Below are positions 7,214-16,817 of a stretch of DNA of 64,000 nucleotides, piece by piece; the first letter of the stretch is position 1, and every line of letters starts with the position of its first letter. The notes under the pieces are model-generated. The model was not told where the DNA came from. It did not search any database and saw only the letters and a list, made by a program, of their open reading frames with translations. The position numbers and the translations under genes were made by a program. The stretch comes from Litorimonas sp964352855 (GTDB lineage: Bacteria > Pseudomonadota > Alphaproteobacteria > Caulobacterales > Maricaulaceae): positions 124,001 to 188,000 of the forward strand of contig CAYGTR010000001.1 in assembly GCA_964352855.1 (NCBI GenBank). The letters are read 5' to 3'.

Positions 7214-8083
7214 ATGGACAGCGCAAAAATTAAAAAGATCGTCATTCTAGGTGGCCTCGGGATGGTTGTTTTCTTTCTTATGCGGACATTTTTATCGCCT
7301 GCACCGGTACAAACGACAGATATGGCCGCCCCTGTTGTTGAACAGGTAGAATATGTCGAAGTCCTTATGGCGAACGACAATATTGCCTTAGGCACGCGAT
7401 TAACGGCGGATCACATGTCATGGCGTCCTTGGCCTAAAGAAAATGTGCGTCCGTCACTCATAACAAATGCTGAAACTGATCGTCCGGAAGCGATTTCAGA
7501 GCTTGAGGGCGCGATTGTACGTGCGGAAATCTTTGAAGGTGAGCCCATCAATGAAGCTAAAATTGTAAGGGCTGGTGATTCAGGCGTTTTAGCCGCGATG
7601 CTAAGACCCGGTATGCGTGCAGTCACAACACGCATCTCCGTAGAAACGGCAGCGGGTGGATTTATCCAACCCGGTGACCGCGTCGATATCCTTATCACGG
7701 AAAAATTTGATATTCGAAATAATAATCAAAGCAATCAGACAAGATCGACCGGAATAGTCCGAGATGAAGTTCACATTGCAAACATTATTTTTGAAAATGT
7801 TCAAGTTCTGGCTATCGACCAAACTTATGCGACAGATCCTGAGGGCGAGGCTTATGTTATCGGGTCAACTGCCACATTCGAGCTGAGTCCGGAAGATGCC
7901 GTTTTATTACAAGAAGCGCAATCGGCAGGAGAAATCAGCTTGATCCTTCGTGGTTTAAACGAGTCACGTATGAAAGCAAAAAGCGCAGCCCAAAGATCGG
8001 TTTATGAACAAGAAGCTGCACCGGCTGACCTTGTTGTTTACCGCTCAGGCGAACCGCAGCGTGTTGCGATTAGGGGCCAATAA
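7214..8083 (+). CDS. cpaB: Flp pilus assembly protein CpaB (RcpC), SAF domain
   Basis: The 289-residue protein starts with a short cytoplasmic segment and one membrane helix (about residues 11-27), followed by a periplasmic SAF-type domain (VLMANDNIALGTRLTADHM through MRAVTTRISVETA) and a CpaB C-terminal domain with a typical GDRVDIL segment. CpaB/RcpC is thought to stabilise or modulate the outer-membrane secretin during Tad pilus extrusion. It opens an eight-kilobase operon cpaB-cpaC-cpaD-cpaE-cpaF-tadB-tadC; its stop codon abuts the cpaC ATG with no spacer, so translation of the two is probably coupled. Confidence 0.93.
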   Translation: MDSAKIKKIVILGGLGMVVFFLMRTFLSPAPVQTTDMAAPVVEQVEYVEVLMANDNIALGTRLTADHMSWRPWPKENVRPSLITNAETDRPEAISELEGAIVRAEIFEGEPINEAKIVRAGDSGVLAAMLRPGMRAVTTRISVETAAGGFIQPGDRVDILITEKFDIRNNNQSNQTRSTGIVRDEVHIANIIFENVQVLAIDQTYATDPEGEAYVIGSTATFELSPEDAVLLQEAQSAGEISLILRGLNESRMKAKSAAQRSVYEQEAAPADLVVYRSGEPQRVAIRGQ

Positions 8084-9595
8084 ATGATATATCTTCGTAA
8101 AAATCTTACTGAACTACCCGTGACAAGGCGAATTCGAAAGCTTGTCCTTATGACGGGTGCAAGCCTCTTCTTAGGCGCTGCCGTGACCCTAACGGCACAG
8201 GCGGGCACACGGTCTTATGCGCATATGGAAGCTGTCACAGCGTCTTCTATAAAAATTCAAGGGCCGGGGCAGAGTCTGACCGAACGGTCTATCGTCCTGC
8301 CCTATGGTAAATCTACGGTCGTGGAATTACCGCAAGACATTCAGGACGTCATTGTATCAAACCCTGACGTTGTCGAAGCCGTTGTCCATACAACGCAACG
8401 CACAGTTTTAATTGGCAAACAAGCCGGACAGACCAATGCTTATTTTTATGGTCACAATGGGCAAGAACTTCTTAATCTTGATATACGTGTTGAACGAGAT
8501 ATTTCAGAGCTCACACGTCTCATTGCAAAACATGCGCCTGACGCAGACGTTGAGGTGCAAGCTGTTCATAATAATATCCTTCTTACGGGCGCGGTTCAAA
8601 ACGCTGCCACAGCGGATATGGTTGAGAAGCTGGCAAAGCTATGGTTGAATGAAATTGCGAACGGCACTTATGAACCCGGCGAAATCGTCAATCTGATGGC
8701 GATACAAGGGCGTGACCAAGTTATGCTAAAAGTCCGAATCGTTGAAATGCAACGCTCTGTGACAAAGCAACTGGGCTTTAACCTCAGCGCTGTCGGTAAT
8801 TTAGGCGAGTCTACAGTCTCTCTAGTCAGCAATAATGCATTAGATCCCTTAGCTGGCTTCACCGGTAACGGCACATTCCGACCTGCCGGTGGAGATATCG
8901 AGTCATTATCAGGTGCTATTCAAGCTTTAGAACGCGTCGGCCTTATCAGGACGCTTGCTGAACCAAGTTTGACCGCGATTTCCGGGGAAACAGCAAATAC
9001 ACTCATTGGTGGCGAATTTCCACTGCTGACAAATGTGTTTATAGATGAACAAGGCCGTCTCCAACGTGAATTTGAGTTTAAACCTTATGGTGTTTCACTT
9101 GGCTTCACGCCTGTTGTCCTCAGTGAGGGGCTTATCTCATTGAATATCTCAACAGAAGTATCAGAACCAACCACGGAAGGCTCTTTTGAAACAGGCGGCT
9201 TGGCAGCAGATATTCTTGGCCTACGCGTGCGCCGTGCGAATACTGTTGTCGAAATGCCGGCAGGGGGCAGCTTGGTCATTGCGGGCCTTATTCGTGAAGA
9301 AAGCCGTAGCTCGAGTGACGGCACGCCGGGCGCGAAAGACATTCCGGGTCTTGGCGCTTTATTCCGCAACAATGATACAACCAATACGCAGACGGAGCTG
9401 GTAATTATCGTCACGCCATATTTGGTCGATGCAACGCACCCGGATAAATTACAGACACCACTTGATGGATTTATTCCCGCTAAGGACTCAAGTTCCATTC
9501 TAATGGGACGTTTAAACGAGGTTTATGCAGAGTCTGGTAAACCCAGAATCGCGCAGCCAACCTTAGGCGGCCCATTTGGCCATGTGGTAGATTAG
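8084..9595 (+). CDS. cpaC: Tad pilus outer-membrane secretin CpaC (RcpA)
   Basis: The 503-residue protein has a signal peptide ending near TAQAG. An N-terminal pilus-formation domain covers about residues 65-135, a BON-like segment about 140-200, and the type II/III secretin domain about 210-460. The secretin part shows VMLKVRIVEMQR, the ALERVGLIRTLAEPSLTAISG segment and the closing ELVIIVTPYLV motif. Secretins form the ring through which the pilus crosses the outer membrane. The length is normal for CpaC. It lies between cpaB (abutting) and the lipoprotein gene cpaD (6 nt downstream), consistent with one transcript. Confidence 0.95.
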   Translation: MIYLRKNLTELPVTRRIRKLVLMTGASLFLGAAVTLTAQAGTRSYAHMEAVTASSIKIQGPGQSLTERSIVLPYGKSTVVELPQDIQDVIVSNPDVVEAVVHTTQRTVLIGKQAGQTNAYFYGHNGQELLNLDIRVERDISELTRLIAKHAPDADVEVQAVHNNILLTGAVQNAATADMVEKLAKLWLNEIANGTYEPGEIVNLMAIQGRDQVMLKVRIVEMQRSVTKQLGFNLSAVGNLGESTVSLVSNNALDPLAGFTGNGTFRPAGGDIESLSGAIQALERVGLIRTLAEPSLTAISGETANTLIGGEFPLLTNVFIDEQGRLQREFEFKPYGVSLGFTPVVLSEGLISLNISTEVSEPTTEGSFETGGLAADILGLRVRRANTVVEMPAGGSLVIAGLIREESRSSSDGTPGAKDIPGLGALFRNNDTTNTQTELVIIVTPYLVDATHPDKLQTPLDGFIPAKDSSSILMGRLNEVYAESGKPRIAQPTLGGPFGHVVD

Positions 9596-9601
9596 GGGAT
9601 A

Positions 9602-10282
9602 ATGATGATGAAAAATCATAAAGTGTTGGGTGCTTCTGTCTTGGCCGTCTCTACAATGGCTATTTTATCGGCGTGTACCACGGTGACGCCTTCTTACGCA
9701 CCCACCACTGTTCACAATCAAATTCAAATCGCTGAAAGCATTGAGCGGCTCGAGCTTTATGCCAGACCTAATGGACTAGAGTTATCCGCGCGGGATCAAT
9801 TCGCTGTTGGACAGTTTTTAGAAGCTTATAAACAAAGCGGAGACGGCCCGATTTTTATCAATATGCCCGCAGACGGTAATAATGGCCTAGGTACACAACA
9901 AGCTGCGACAATGGTGAAAACCATGATGGCACAAGTTGGTGTCAATTCTGCGGCGCTTCAAAGTGGTGAGTATCAATCATCACCCAATGCGCCTGCCCCG
10001 GTTGTTGTGTCTTACAGAACATTGAGGGCTGTACCTCAGGATTGTCGTTTTATGGATGATCTTCGCCAAACGTTTAACAATCAACCCAATCAGTCTTTTG
10101 GGTGCTCACAATCGGCAAATCTGGCCGCGATGGTTGCTGATCCGCGGCAATTTTTGGAGCCTTATGCGACAACGACCCCGAACTCACAACGCCGCACTGT
10201 TGTCTATGATAAATATATCAAAGGTGAGTCAACAGCGGCCGAGCGACCACCAGAGCAGTCTGTGAACGCTGACGGTGAGTAG
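9602..10282 (+). CDS. cpaD: Pilus assembly lipoprotein CpaD
   Basis: The 226-residue protein has a lipoprotein signal with lipobox ILSAC (Cys25), then a CpaD-family domain with the two cysteines CRFMDDL and FGCSQSANLAAM expected for it (NLAAMVADPRQFLEP is the family's clearest segment). CpaD is an outer-membrane-directed lipoprotein that supports assembly of the CpaC secretin. The ATG lies 6 nt after cpaC; three in-frame ATGs in a row leave the exact start open by one or two codons. The C-terminal tail after about residue 205 is polar and probably disordered. Confidence 0.9.
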   Translation: MMMKNHKVLGASVLAVSTMAILSACTTVTPSYAPTTVHNQIQIAESIERLELYARPNGLELSARDQFAVGQFLEAYKQSGDGPIFINMPADGNNGLGTQQAATMVKTMMAQVGVNSAALQSGEYQSSPNAPAPVVVSYRTLRAVPQDCRFMDDLRQTFNNQPNQSFGCSQSANLAAMVADPRQFLEPYATTTPNSQRRTVVYDKYIKGESTAAERPPEQSVNADGE

Positions 10283-10318
10283 TGAAAAAATAGATATCGA
10301 AAGTGCTGCAATTTGCAG

Positions 10319-10352
10319 TCTCTTAATATTAGAGACGGAAATGACCGGATGA
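10319..10352 (+). promoter_or_regulatory. Hairpin and minimal ORF at the cpaE start
   Basis: TCTCT (10319-10323) and AGAGA (10331-10335) form a short hairpin whose right arm runs into the ribosome binding region. A 3-codon frame at 10341 (ATG ACC GGA TGA) ends on a TGA overlapping the cpaE ATG (10349). This may tune cpaE translation, or may be chance. Confidence 0.25.
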
Positions 10353-11977
10353 ATCCCATGACACAAAGTCCACAATCGCCACAAAACATTATGCCAAATC
10401 CGCAGCCTAGCGCGCCGAGACCTATGCAGCCTATGCCGCAACCTGTGGCCATGCCTCAAATGCCGTCACCACACCCAACGCAACAGATGCCAGCTCCACA
10501 GCCCATGCCGCTCGCTGCGCAGTCTCAGCATCCATCGTCACATTATCCTGCGCCCATGCAGCAAGCCGGGCAGCAAATTCAACAGCCGCAACCTGCGCCT
10601 ATGCAGCATGCATCCATGCCGCCACTCGGTGTTGCCGTGCCCGAACACGTTGAAATGGGATCAGCGATTTTACCGACCGCAGAAGAAATTTCGCGTGAGG
10701 GTGGAGAGAAAGCCCTACCGCAAATCTCAATCAATGCATTCTGCGATCGCCAAGAAACAGCTAGTGTCATTAATAATATGACGCATGATTGGCGTATGAA
10801 GCGTACGAATTTGAAGATATATATGGGTGGTTTGGCCGCAGCTATCGAATATTACCATAAAGAAGGCACACCTAACTTAATTTTGGTCGAGACAGGTATG
10901 CGCGGCGAAGAGCTCTTTGCCCAACTCGCCCAACTCGCCTCTGTATGTGATGAGGGCACAAAAGTTGTCATTATTGGCGCTGCCAATGATATTCGTCTTT
11001 ATCGTCAATTGATGGAAAAAGGAGTCTCGGACTATATTGTCCCCCCATTATTGACTTTAAATCTTATCCGTTCAATTGGCGACCTTTACGCTAATCCTGA
11101 ATCGCCTTTTATCGGCCGTGTCACGGCTTTCTTCGGCGCAAAAGGGGGCGTTGGATCCTCCACACTCGCACACAACGTGGCTTGGTGCCTTGCTGAGGGC
11201 TTGGGTCAAGAGACCTCTTTGATTGATCTTGATAGTTCTTTTGGCACAACCGGACTCGATTTTGCTTATGATAATTCACAGGGCATTGAAGAAGCTCTGT
11301 CTCAAACAGACCGTTTGGATGAAACGCTTCTTGATCGGATTATGATACGTCACACCCCAAAGCTATCTATCCTGCCTGCGGCCAGTTCTCTGAATACAAA
11401 GCCGATATTAGATGAAGAGGCTTATGAAGCCGTCATCAATGGCATTCGTGCAATTAGCCCACTCAGTGTCTTGGACATGCCCCATTACTGGGCTGACTGG
11501 ACAATGAATGTTCTGACCAGTGTTGATGATGTGGTTATTACGGCAATGCCTGATTTGGCAAATCTACGAAACACGAAAAATTTGATCGATTTTTTACGGT
11601 CGCAACGTCCAAATGACCCCGATCCTCTTCTAATTATCAATAAAACCGGTATGTCAAAAGCAGCTGAAATTCCTGTCAAAGAGTTTGCGGCGGCTGTTGG
11701 GCTTGAGCCAAGCTTGGTTATCGGATTTGACCCTGAAAGCTTCTTTGAGGCTGCAAATGAAGGTAAAATGTTGGATCAAGTTAAGTCTGCAGAGCGGACT
11801 GTTGCAGGTTTGACCTATCTATCAGACCGTTTGAAAACGGGGCGTTTTAACACGACGCTTCAAGCGGATACATCGGGACGGAAAAAAATTAAACGTGCTA
11901 AAAAAGATATTGTTGCCAACCCAGAGGAAGGGAATGCAAAAAAGTCTCTCTTCTCATTTCTGAAAAAAGAGAAGTAA
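10349..11977 (+). CDS. cpaE: Pilus assembly ATPase CpaE (TadZ), MinD/ParA-like
   Basis: I place the start at the ATG at 10349, downstream of a GAGACGG ribosome site. An upstream TTG at 10313 would add 12 residues but has no ribosome site. The 542-residue protein begins with about 115 residues rich in Pro, Gln and Met (disordered). An atypical receiver-like domain follows, then a P-loop domain with the deviant Walker A GAKGGVGSSTLAHN near residue 265. CpaE/TadZ localises the Tad secretion machine to the cell pole. The lysine-rich end is also a feature of TadZ. The low-complexity N-terminus is longer than I would expect and may mediate polar interactions. Confidence 0.92.
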   Translation: MNPMTQSPQSPQNIMPNPQPSAPRPMQPMPQPVAMPQMPSPHPTQQMPAPQPMPLAAQSQHPSSHYPAPMQQAGQQIQQPQPAPMQHASMPPLGVAVPEHVEMGSAILPTAEEISREGGEKALPQISINAFCDRQETASVINNMTHDWRMKRTNLKIYMGGLAAAIEYYHKEGTPNLILVETGMRGEELFAQLAQLASVCDEGTKVVIIGAANDIRLYRQLMEKGVSDYIVPPLLTLNLIRSIGDLYANPESPFIGRVTAFFGAKGGVGSSTLAHNVAWCLAEGLGQETSLIDLDSSFGTTGLDFAYDNSQGIEEALSQTDRLDETLLDRIMIRHTPKLSILPAASSLNTKPILDEEAYEAVINGIRAISPLSVLDMPHYWADWTMNVLTSVDDVVITAMPDLANLRNTKNLIDFLRSQRPNDPDPLLIINKTGMSKAAEIPVKEFAAAVGLEPSLVIGFDPESFFEAANEGKMLDQVKSAERTVAGLTYLSDRLKTGRFNTTLQADTSGRKKIKRAKKDIVANPEEGNAKKSLFSFLKKEK

Positions 11978-11983
11978 TCCATA

Positions 11984-13387
11984 ATGTTCGGTAAACGTTC
12001 GGAAACTGCTGTTCTCAAAGCTCCAACAACGGAGAAAAAATCGGCCGCCGCGCCGCCGCCTCAAGCGCCTGCGCCTGAACGAGAGAGCCAGATGTCTTCT
12101 CGAAGTGAACCATCAGAAGAGTATTACGAAACAAAAGCAACCATATTCAATGCGCTCTTTGAAACAATTGATGTGTCTGCGCTTGCAGGCATGCAATTAG
12201 ACAAAGCGCGTGAAGAAATTCGTACGATTGTTGATGAGATTATCGCCATTCGTAATGTGCGTTTATCCGTTGCAGAACAAAACCAACTCATTACAGAAAT
12301 TTGTGATGATATTTTAGGATATGGTCCGCTAGAACCGCTTTTGGCGCGTGATGATATTGCTGATATCATGGTCAATGGCGCGAAACATGTTTTCATTGAG
12401 ACCAATGGCAAGATGCTGAAAACGAATATTCGCTTCCGCGACAATACACAACTCATGAATATCTGTCAGCGTATTGTGAGCCAGGTTGGCCGACGTGTTG
12501 ATGAAGCCTCACCCATATGTGATGCGCGTTTGTTGGATGGGTCTCGTGTAAACGTCATTGCCCCCCCGCTCTCTATCGATGGTCCGGCGCTCACTATTCG
12601 TAAGTTTAAGAAAGATAAGCTCCAATTAAAAGATTTGGTGGCCTTTAAATCTATCTCGCCTGCAGGGGCACGGGTGCTTGAAATTATTGGGGCTTGCCAG
12701 TGTAATATCGTTATTTCAGGCGGTACAGGTTCTGGTAAAACAACACTATTGAACTGTTTGACGGGATTTATTCATCCGGATGAGCGGATCATTACCTGCG
12801 AAGATGCCGCTGAACTCCAATTACAGCAGCCTCATGTCGTGCGTCTCGAAACGCGCCCGCCTAACCTTGAAGGCAAAGGTAAGATTACAATGGCGGATCT
12901 TGTGAAAAACTGTCTGCGGATGCGTCCGGAACGTATCATCGTGGGTGAGGTGCGTGGCCCCGAGGCCTTTGACCTTTTGCAAGCTATGAACACAGGCCAT
13001 GATGGTTCAATGGGAACACTTCACGCCAACTCACCGCGTGAAGCCCTTTCCCGTCTCGAGTCTATGATTACAATGGGTGGCTTTTCTCTTCCCGCCAAAA
13101 CAATCCGTGAAATGATTGTGGGATCCGTTGACATTATTGTGCAAGCGGCTCGCCTCAGAGATGGTTCACGGCGTATTACGAAAATTACCGAAGTTATTGG
13201 TATGGAAGGCGACGTCATCGTCACACAAGATCTCATTGTTTATGAAATGGATGGTGAAGATGCTAAAGGAAATATTATTGGAGAGCATAAATCTACAGGT
13301 ATTGCGCGTCCTGCGTTCTGGGATCGCGCCCGATATTTCAACCTCGAAAAAGAATTGGCGCAGGCCCTAGATGAGGCTGGTAGCTAA
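11984..13387 (+). CDS. cpaF: Tad secretion ATPase CpaF (TadA)
   Basis: The 467-residue cytoplasmic ATPase of the type II/IV secretion family powers Flp pilus extension and retraction. A Walker A motif GGTGSGKT lies at residues 246-253, a Walker B-type segment RPERIIVGEVRGPEAFD follows, and the histidine box GHDGSMGTLHANSP is present. The first 45 residues are Pro/Ala/Ser-rich and probably flexible. Length and domain order are normal for CpaF. It follows cpaE by 6 nt and precedes tadB by 3 nt, so all are likely translated from one mRNA. Confidence 0.96.
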   Translation: MFGKRSETAVLKAPTTEKKSAAAPPPQAPAPERESQMSSRSEPSEEYYETKATIFNALFETIDVSALAGMQLDKAREEIRTIVDEIIAIRNVRLSVAEQNQLITEICDDILGYGPLEPLLARDDIADIMVNGAKHVFIETNGKMLKTNIRFRDNTQLMNICQRIVSQVGRRVDEASPICDARLLDGSRVNVIAPPLSIDGPALTIRKFKKDKLQLKDLVAFKSISPAGARVLEIIGACQCNIVISGGTGSGKTTLLNCLTGFIHPDERIITCEDAAELQLQQPHVVRLETRPPNLEGKGKITMADLVKNCLRMRPERIIVGEVRGPEAFDLLQAMNTGHDGSMGTLHANSPREALSRLESMITMGGFSLPAKTIREMIVGSVDIIVQAARLRDGSRRITKITEVIGMEGDVIVTQDLIVYEMDGEDAKGNIIGEHKSTGIARPAFWDRARYFNLEKELAQALDEAGS

Positions 13388-13390
13388 GTT

Positions 13391-14374
13391 ATGGATCAAT
13401 CGACTTTTATAGCGCTCGTTGCTGTCGGTTTTGTTATAGCCGTGGGCTACATTCTTTTAGGGGATGGCACCGGTAAAAAGGCGGCCAGACTAAAATCGGT
13501 TAGCGGTAAAAAGACAGCAACGGACTCATTTTTAAGCAGACTAAAAGTTGAAGATCAGGGGTCTCGTCGTAAACAGATCGAAGAAAGCCTATCCAAAATT
13601 GAAGAGAGACAGAAGCAGAAAAAGAAAAAAGCGAAGTCTCTGGCGATGCGTCTCGTGCAAGCCAACTGGTCGATAAAGCCACAAACATTTATGATCATAT
13701 CGGGTGGATTGGCCGTTCTCGCAGGCGGCCCTGCATTTATCATGGGGCTAAAGCCTTTAATTTGCTTAGGTTTAGCTGTGGTGATTGGATTTGGTTTGCC
13801 ACGTTTTATTTTGAATGCAGCCATTGCGCGCCGTCAAAAGAAATTCACGGCTAACTTTGCGGACGCGATGGATATTATTGTTCGGGGTGTGCGTACTGGC
13901 TTGCCCCTTGGGGATTGCTTGAAGATTATCGCACATGAAAGTCCTGATCCGCTGGGGGCAGAGTTTCGCCGCGTTGTTGAGGGTGAAAGCCTTGGTATTC
14001 CAATCGAAGTTTGTCTTGAGCAAATGTATGAACGTATGCCGATTTCCGAGGTCAATTTTTTTGCAACTGTTTTGAACATTCAAAAATCAACAGGTGGTAA
14101 CTTAGGTGAAAGTTTAGCTAACCTATCAAATGTGCTGCGTGGACGTAAAATTTTGCGAGAAAAGATTAAAGCGCTTTCAGGCGAAGCTAAAGCGTCTGCA
14201 ATGATTATTGGCGCTTTGCCGATTGTTGTGATGATCCTCGTGACGATTATGTCGCCCGATTATATGGATGATCTCTATTTTACGGCAACGGGTCAGCGTA
14301 ACATGATGGTCGGTGCCGTTATGATGTTCATGGGAACATTCATGATGCGTAAGATGATTAACTTCAAGTTTTAG
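13391..14374 (+). CDS. tadB: Tad inner-membrane platform protein TadB
   Basis: The 327-residue membrane protein has an N-terminal membrane segment and a cytoplasmic lysine-rich stretch. Hydrophobic segments near residues 96-140 follow, then a type II secretion F domain (FADAMDIIVRGVRTGLPLGDCLKI through GGNLGESLANLSNVLR), and C-terminal helices. It pairs with TadC to form the inner-membrane platform on which CpaF acts. Gene order cpaF-tadB-tadC is the standard one. Confidence 0.94.
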   Translation: MDQSTFIALVAVGFVIAVGYILLGDGTGKKAARLKSVSGKKTATDSFLSRLKVEDQGSRRKQIEESLSKIEERQKQKKKKAKSLAMRLVQANWSIKPQTFMIISGGLAVLAGGPAFIMGLKPLICLGLAVVIGFGLPRFILNAAIARRQKKFTANFADAMDIIVRGVRTGLPLGDCLKIIAHESPDPLGAEFRRVVEGESLGIPIEVCLEQMYERMPISEVNFFATVLNIQKSTGGNLGESLANLSNVLRGRKILREKIKALSGEAKASAMIIGALPIVVMILVTIMSPDYMDDLYFTATGQRNMMVGAVMMFMGTFMMRKMINFKF

Positions 14375-14389
14375 GGAGAGGGATACATA

Positions 14390-15352
14390 ATGCCAACTGA
14401 ATCCATAATCCTTTTCCAAAACTTTGCTTATGGCGTGATTTCACTCCTCACAGTCGCGACGCTTTATACGATTTTTTCTCCGATTTTTGAGGGTAACAAA
14501 CTCAAAAAACGCATGGATTCTGTATCAAATGTGCGAGAAAACTTAAAACAGGCCCGTCATAATAGTCTAAATGCACAACAAGGTCTTAGGTCTGAAAGCA
14601 AAGGCTTTATAAAAAATTTGGTTGATAGCTTGTCTCTCCAGAAGCTTTTGGAAGCCTCCGACATTAAGGATAAACTTGCTCAAGCCGGTATGCGGGGACA
14701 AAAACCGATCTACACATTTTACATGTTCCGCTTGATAGCGCCGATTGTTCTTTTTGTTATTGGTTTGATCCTATTCGTCGGACTAAATGTGCGAGACTGG
14801 TCTTTAATGCAAAATGCTTTTGCGACCTTGTGCCTGACCTTGTTCGGTTTCTATTTGCCAAACATCTACGTTAAAAATGCCGCCGGAAAACGGCTCGCCA
14901 GTATTGTGCCTGTTTTCCCAGATGCACTCGACCTTCTTTTGATCTGTGTAGAATCCGGTATGTCAGTAGAATTGGCCTTTGGGCGTGTTGCGGATGAGAT
15001 GGCTGAGAGTTCCGTGGAAATGGCTGAGGAGTTTTCACTCACAACGGCTGAATTATCTTATCTGACAAGTCGTCGTGTGGCTTATGAAAACCTCGCTCGC
15101 CGCAATAATCACCCAGGTATTCGTGCTGTAGCAACAGCTCTTATTCAGGCGGAGCGTTATGGTACGCCTCTTGGAGACACACTGCGAACTATGGCGAATG
15201 AAAACCGTCAAATGCGGGTGATGCAAGCTGAGAAAAAAGCGGCCTCGCTTCCTGCGAAATTGACCGTACCAATGATTCTGTTTTTTCTACCGGTACTCTT
15301 CATTGTTATCCTCACTCCGGCAGGTATGAGACTATCGGCGGCTCTAAACTAA
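14390..15352 (+). CDS. tadC: Tad inner-membrane platform protein TadC
   Basis: The 320-residue protein has the same family fold as TadB: membrane segments near residues 10-30 and 115-160, a type II secretion F domain beginning FPDALDLLLICVESGMSVELAF, and a final hydrophobic pair. GGGAGAGGG precedes the ATG. It is the last gene of the cpaB-tadC operon and is followed by a strong bidirectional terminator shared with tadD. Confidence 0.94.
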   Translation: MPTESIILFQNFAYGVISLLTVATLYTIFSPIFEGNKLKKRMDSVSNVRENLKQARHNSLNAQQGLRSESKGFIKNLVDSLSLQKLLEASDIKDKLAQAGMRGQKPIYTFYMFRLIAPIVLFVIGLILFVGLNVRDWSLMQNAFATLCLTLFGFYLPNIYVKNAAGKRLASIVPVFPDALDLLLICVESGMSVELAFGRVADEMAESSVEMAEEFSLTTAELSYLTSRRVAYENLARRNNHPGIRAVATALIQAERYGTPLGDTLRTMANENRQMRVMQAEKKAASLPAKLTVPMILFFLPVLFIVILTPAGMRLSAALN

Positions 15353-15374
15353 AACACATGAATTGAGATGCATT

Positions 15375-15407
15375 AAAAAAGCCGCTGATGATGTCAGCGG
15401 CTTTTTT
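15375..15407. terminator. Bidirectional terminator between tadC and tadD
   Basis: A perfect 14-bp stem, with AAAAAAGCCGCTGA at 15375-15388 and its complement at 15394-15407, encloses a 5-nt loop. It has A and T runs on both sides, so it can act on both converging transcripts. Confidence 0.92.
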
Positions 15408-15431
15408 ATGGTTTGATGAAGCTGAGTAGTA

Positions 15432-16670
15432 CTAGCGCCGTTCGCGCTTAGCTCCTTGGCGAAGCGGCGCTTGAGGCGGGTAAGCTTGGCTATATTGTGG
15501 GGCCTGCTGCGTTGCCTGCGGGACTTGACCTTGCGCCATAGGTTGACGACCGGGATAGTAAGGTGTCGTTTGTTGTGGTGATTGTTGGGCCGCATTTGCA
15601 GGGCGAGCGCCAACATTATTGGCCAAAAGCGCTAATATATCTTGCTGCTCTTTTAACTGTGCCGGTGTCATAATATCCTGTTGAGGCCTTTGCCCGGACT
15701 GCGCGGCGGCCATGCGTGCTGCGTCACTTGCTGAACGTGCTTGCGAATAAGGTTGAGCCGTTCCAGAAGAAACTGAAGGTGAATTATTAACCGTTACAAC
15801 TGGCGGGGCAGACTTAAAGTTTTGCGGCTGTTGATAGGCTTGCTGCATTCCATTCATGGGCGCTCTGCCCTGTGAGTTTGAAATTGGTTCACGTATTGTC
15901 TGTACGGCTTGCGGATTTAGATCGGGCAGTCGACCTGAATATTGTTGCTGCGAAAGGCGCGTCATTTTTTCAGCTTCTTCTGTCTTGCCCTGAATTTGTA
16001 AAACGAGAGCCAAGTTTTGCCGTACACTTTGTGATGCACCGGGTGAGGCTGCTGCGCGACGGAGCCAGCCTTCAGCTGTTTCTGCGTCGCCGGATAAAGC
16101 GTAAGACAGACCGATATTGGACATAACACTCGGGTCATTCGGGGTAATTTGCAAGGCGCGGGCATAATGCTGTCGTGCTAAGTCATATTCTTCCTGTTGG
16201 TCCAGTGCTGCGCCCTTGAGAGACCATAAGCGACCATAGGCAGGGGCATAGGCCAAAGCTTCGTCCAGAGGCCTCATGGCTTCAACGGCGCGTTCAGATG
16301 CAATCAGCGCCGCAGCAAACTCAGCCGCCAGATAAGGGTCTCTGGGATAAAGGGCCCGCGTTGTTTGTGTGATCTCTACGGCGCGTTGTGGATTGCCAAC
16401 TTTTCGAATGGCGGCAGAAAGCTTAATTGCGGCTTCTAAATCGGCAGGATTCAGCTCATATTCGCGCATCCAGAAAGCTGCCTGCGCCAATAATTCTTGT
16501 GTTTCGATGCCGTCTCTTAATTCACGTGTTGCGGGCTGAAAGCTGTCTTTACCCATTGTTTCTGACATTTCCCGCTCGGTCGCTGTATATTGCGGCGCGA
16601 CGGCACAGGCTGACAACCCAAGCGCAATGAGCGTTGATCCTAAAAGCATACGCAATTTCAGTTGTGACAT
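15432..16670 (-). CDS. tadD: TPR-repeat lipoprotein TadD
   Basis: I choose the ATG at 16670, which gives a compact lipoprotein signal with lipobox LGLSAC; a longer frame from 16697 adds nine residues before it. Residues 30-240 contain several tetratricopeptide repeats (for example YAPAYGRLWSLKGAALDQQ and DPSVMSNIGLSYALSGD). The last 170 residues are Gln/Pro/Ser-rich and disordered. TadD lipoproteins are pilotin-like factors for Tad pilus assembly. It is convergent to tadC, with a near-consensus CtrA site upstream at 16763. The long Q/P tail resembles the low-complexity N-terminus of CpaE in composition. Confidence 0.86.
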   Translation of the reverse strand: MSQLKLRMLLGSTLIALGLSACAVAPQYTATEREMSETMGKDSFQPATRELRDGIETQELLAQAAFWMREYELNPADLEAAIKLSAAIRKVGNPQRAVEITQTTRALYPRDPYLAAEFAAALIASERAVEAMRPLDEALAYAPAYGRLWSLKGAALDQQEEYDLARQHYARALQITPNDPSVMSNIGLSYALSGDAETAEGWLRRAAASPGASQSVRQNLALVLQIQGKTEEAEKMTRLSQQQYSGRLPDLNPQAVQTIREPISNSQGRAPMNGMQQAYQQPQNFKSAPPVVTVNNSPSVSSGTAQPYSQARSASDAARMAAAQSGQRPQQDIMTPAQLKEQQDILALLANNVGARPANAAQQSPQQTTPYYPGRQPMAQGQVPQATQQAPQYSQAYPPQAPLRQGAKRERR

Positions 16671-16762
16671 AGTTGCTCTCATATTATGCGGACACACGTA
16701 TTAAAATTGGAACTATGGTTGTGACCGCGTAGAATTCCTTTAACAAACGTAAACAGATACGG

Positions 16763-16777
16763 TTAATGCTTCGTTAG
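16763..16777 (-). promoter_or_regulatory. Near-consensus CtrA site upstream of tadD
   Basis: Read on the minus strand the site is CTAA-N7-TTAACC, 7 of 8 fixed positions of TTAA-N7-TTAA, located about 93 bp upstream of the tadD ATG and 41 bp upstream of pepA. Weak evidence alone; it gains support from the perfect sites elsewhere in the window. Confidence 0.25.
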
Positions 16778-16817
16778 TATCCGGCAGGGGGCCTGCCATA
16801 TTTAGACGGGAAGAATT

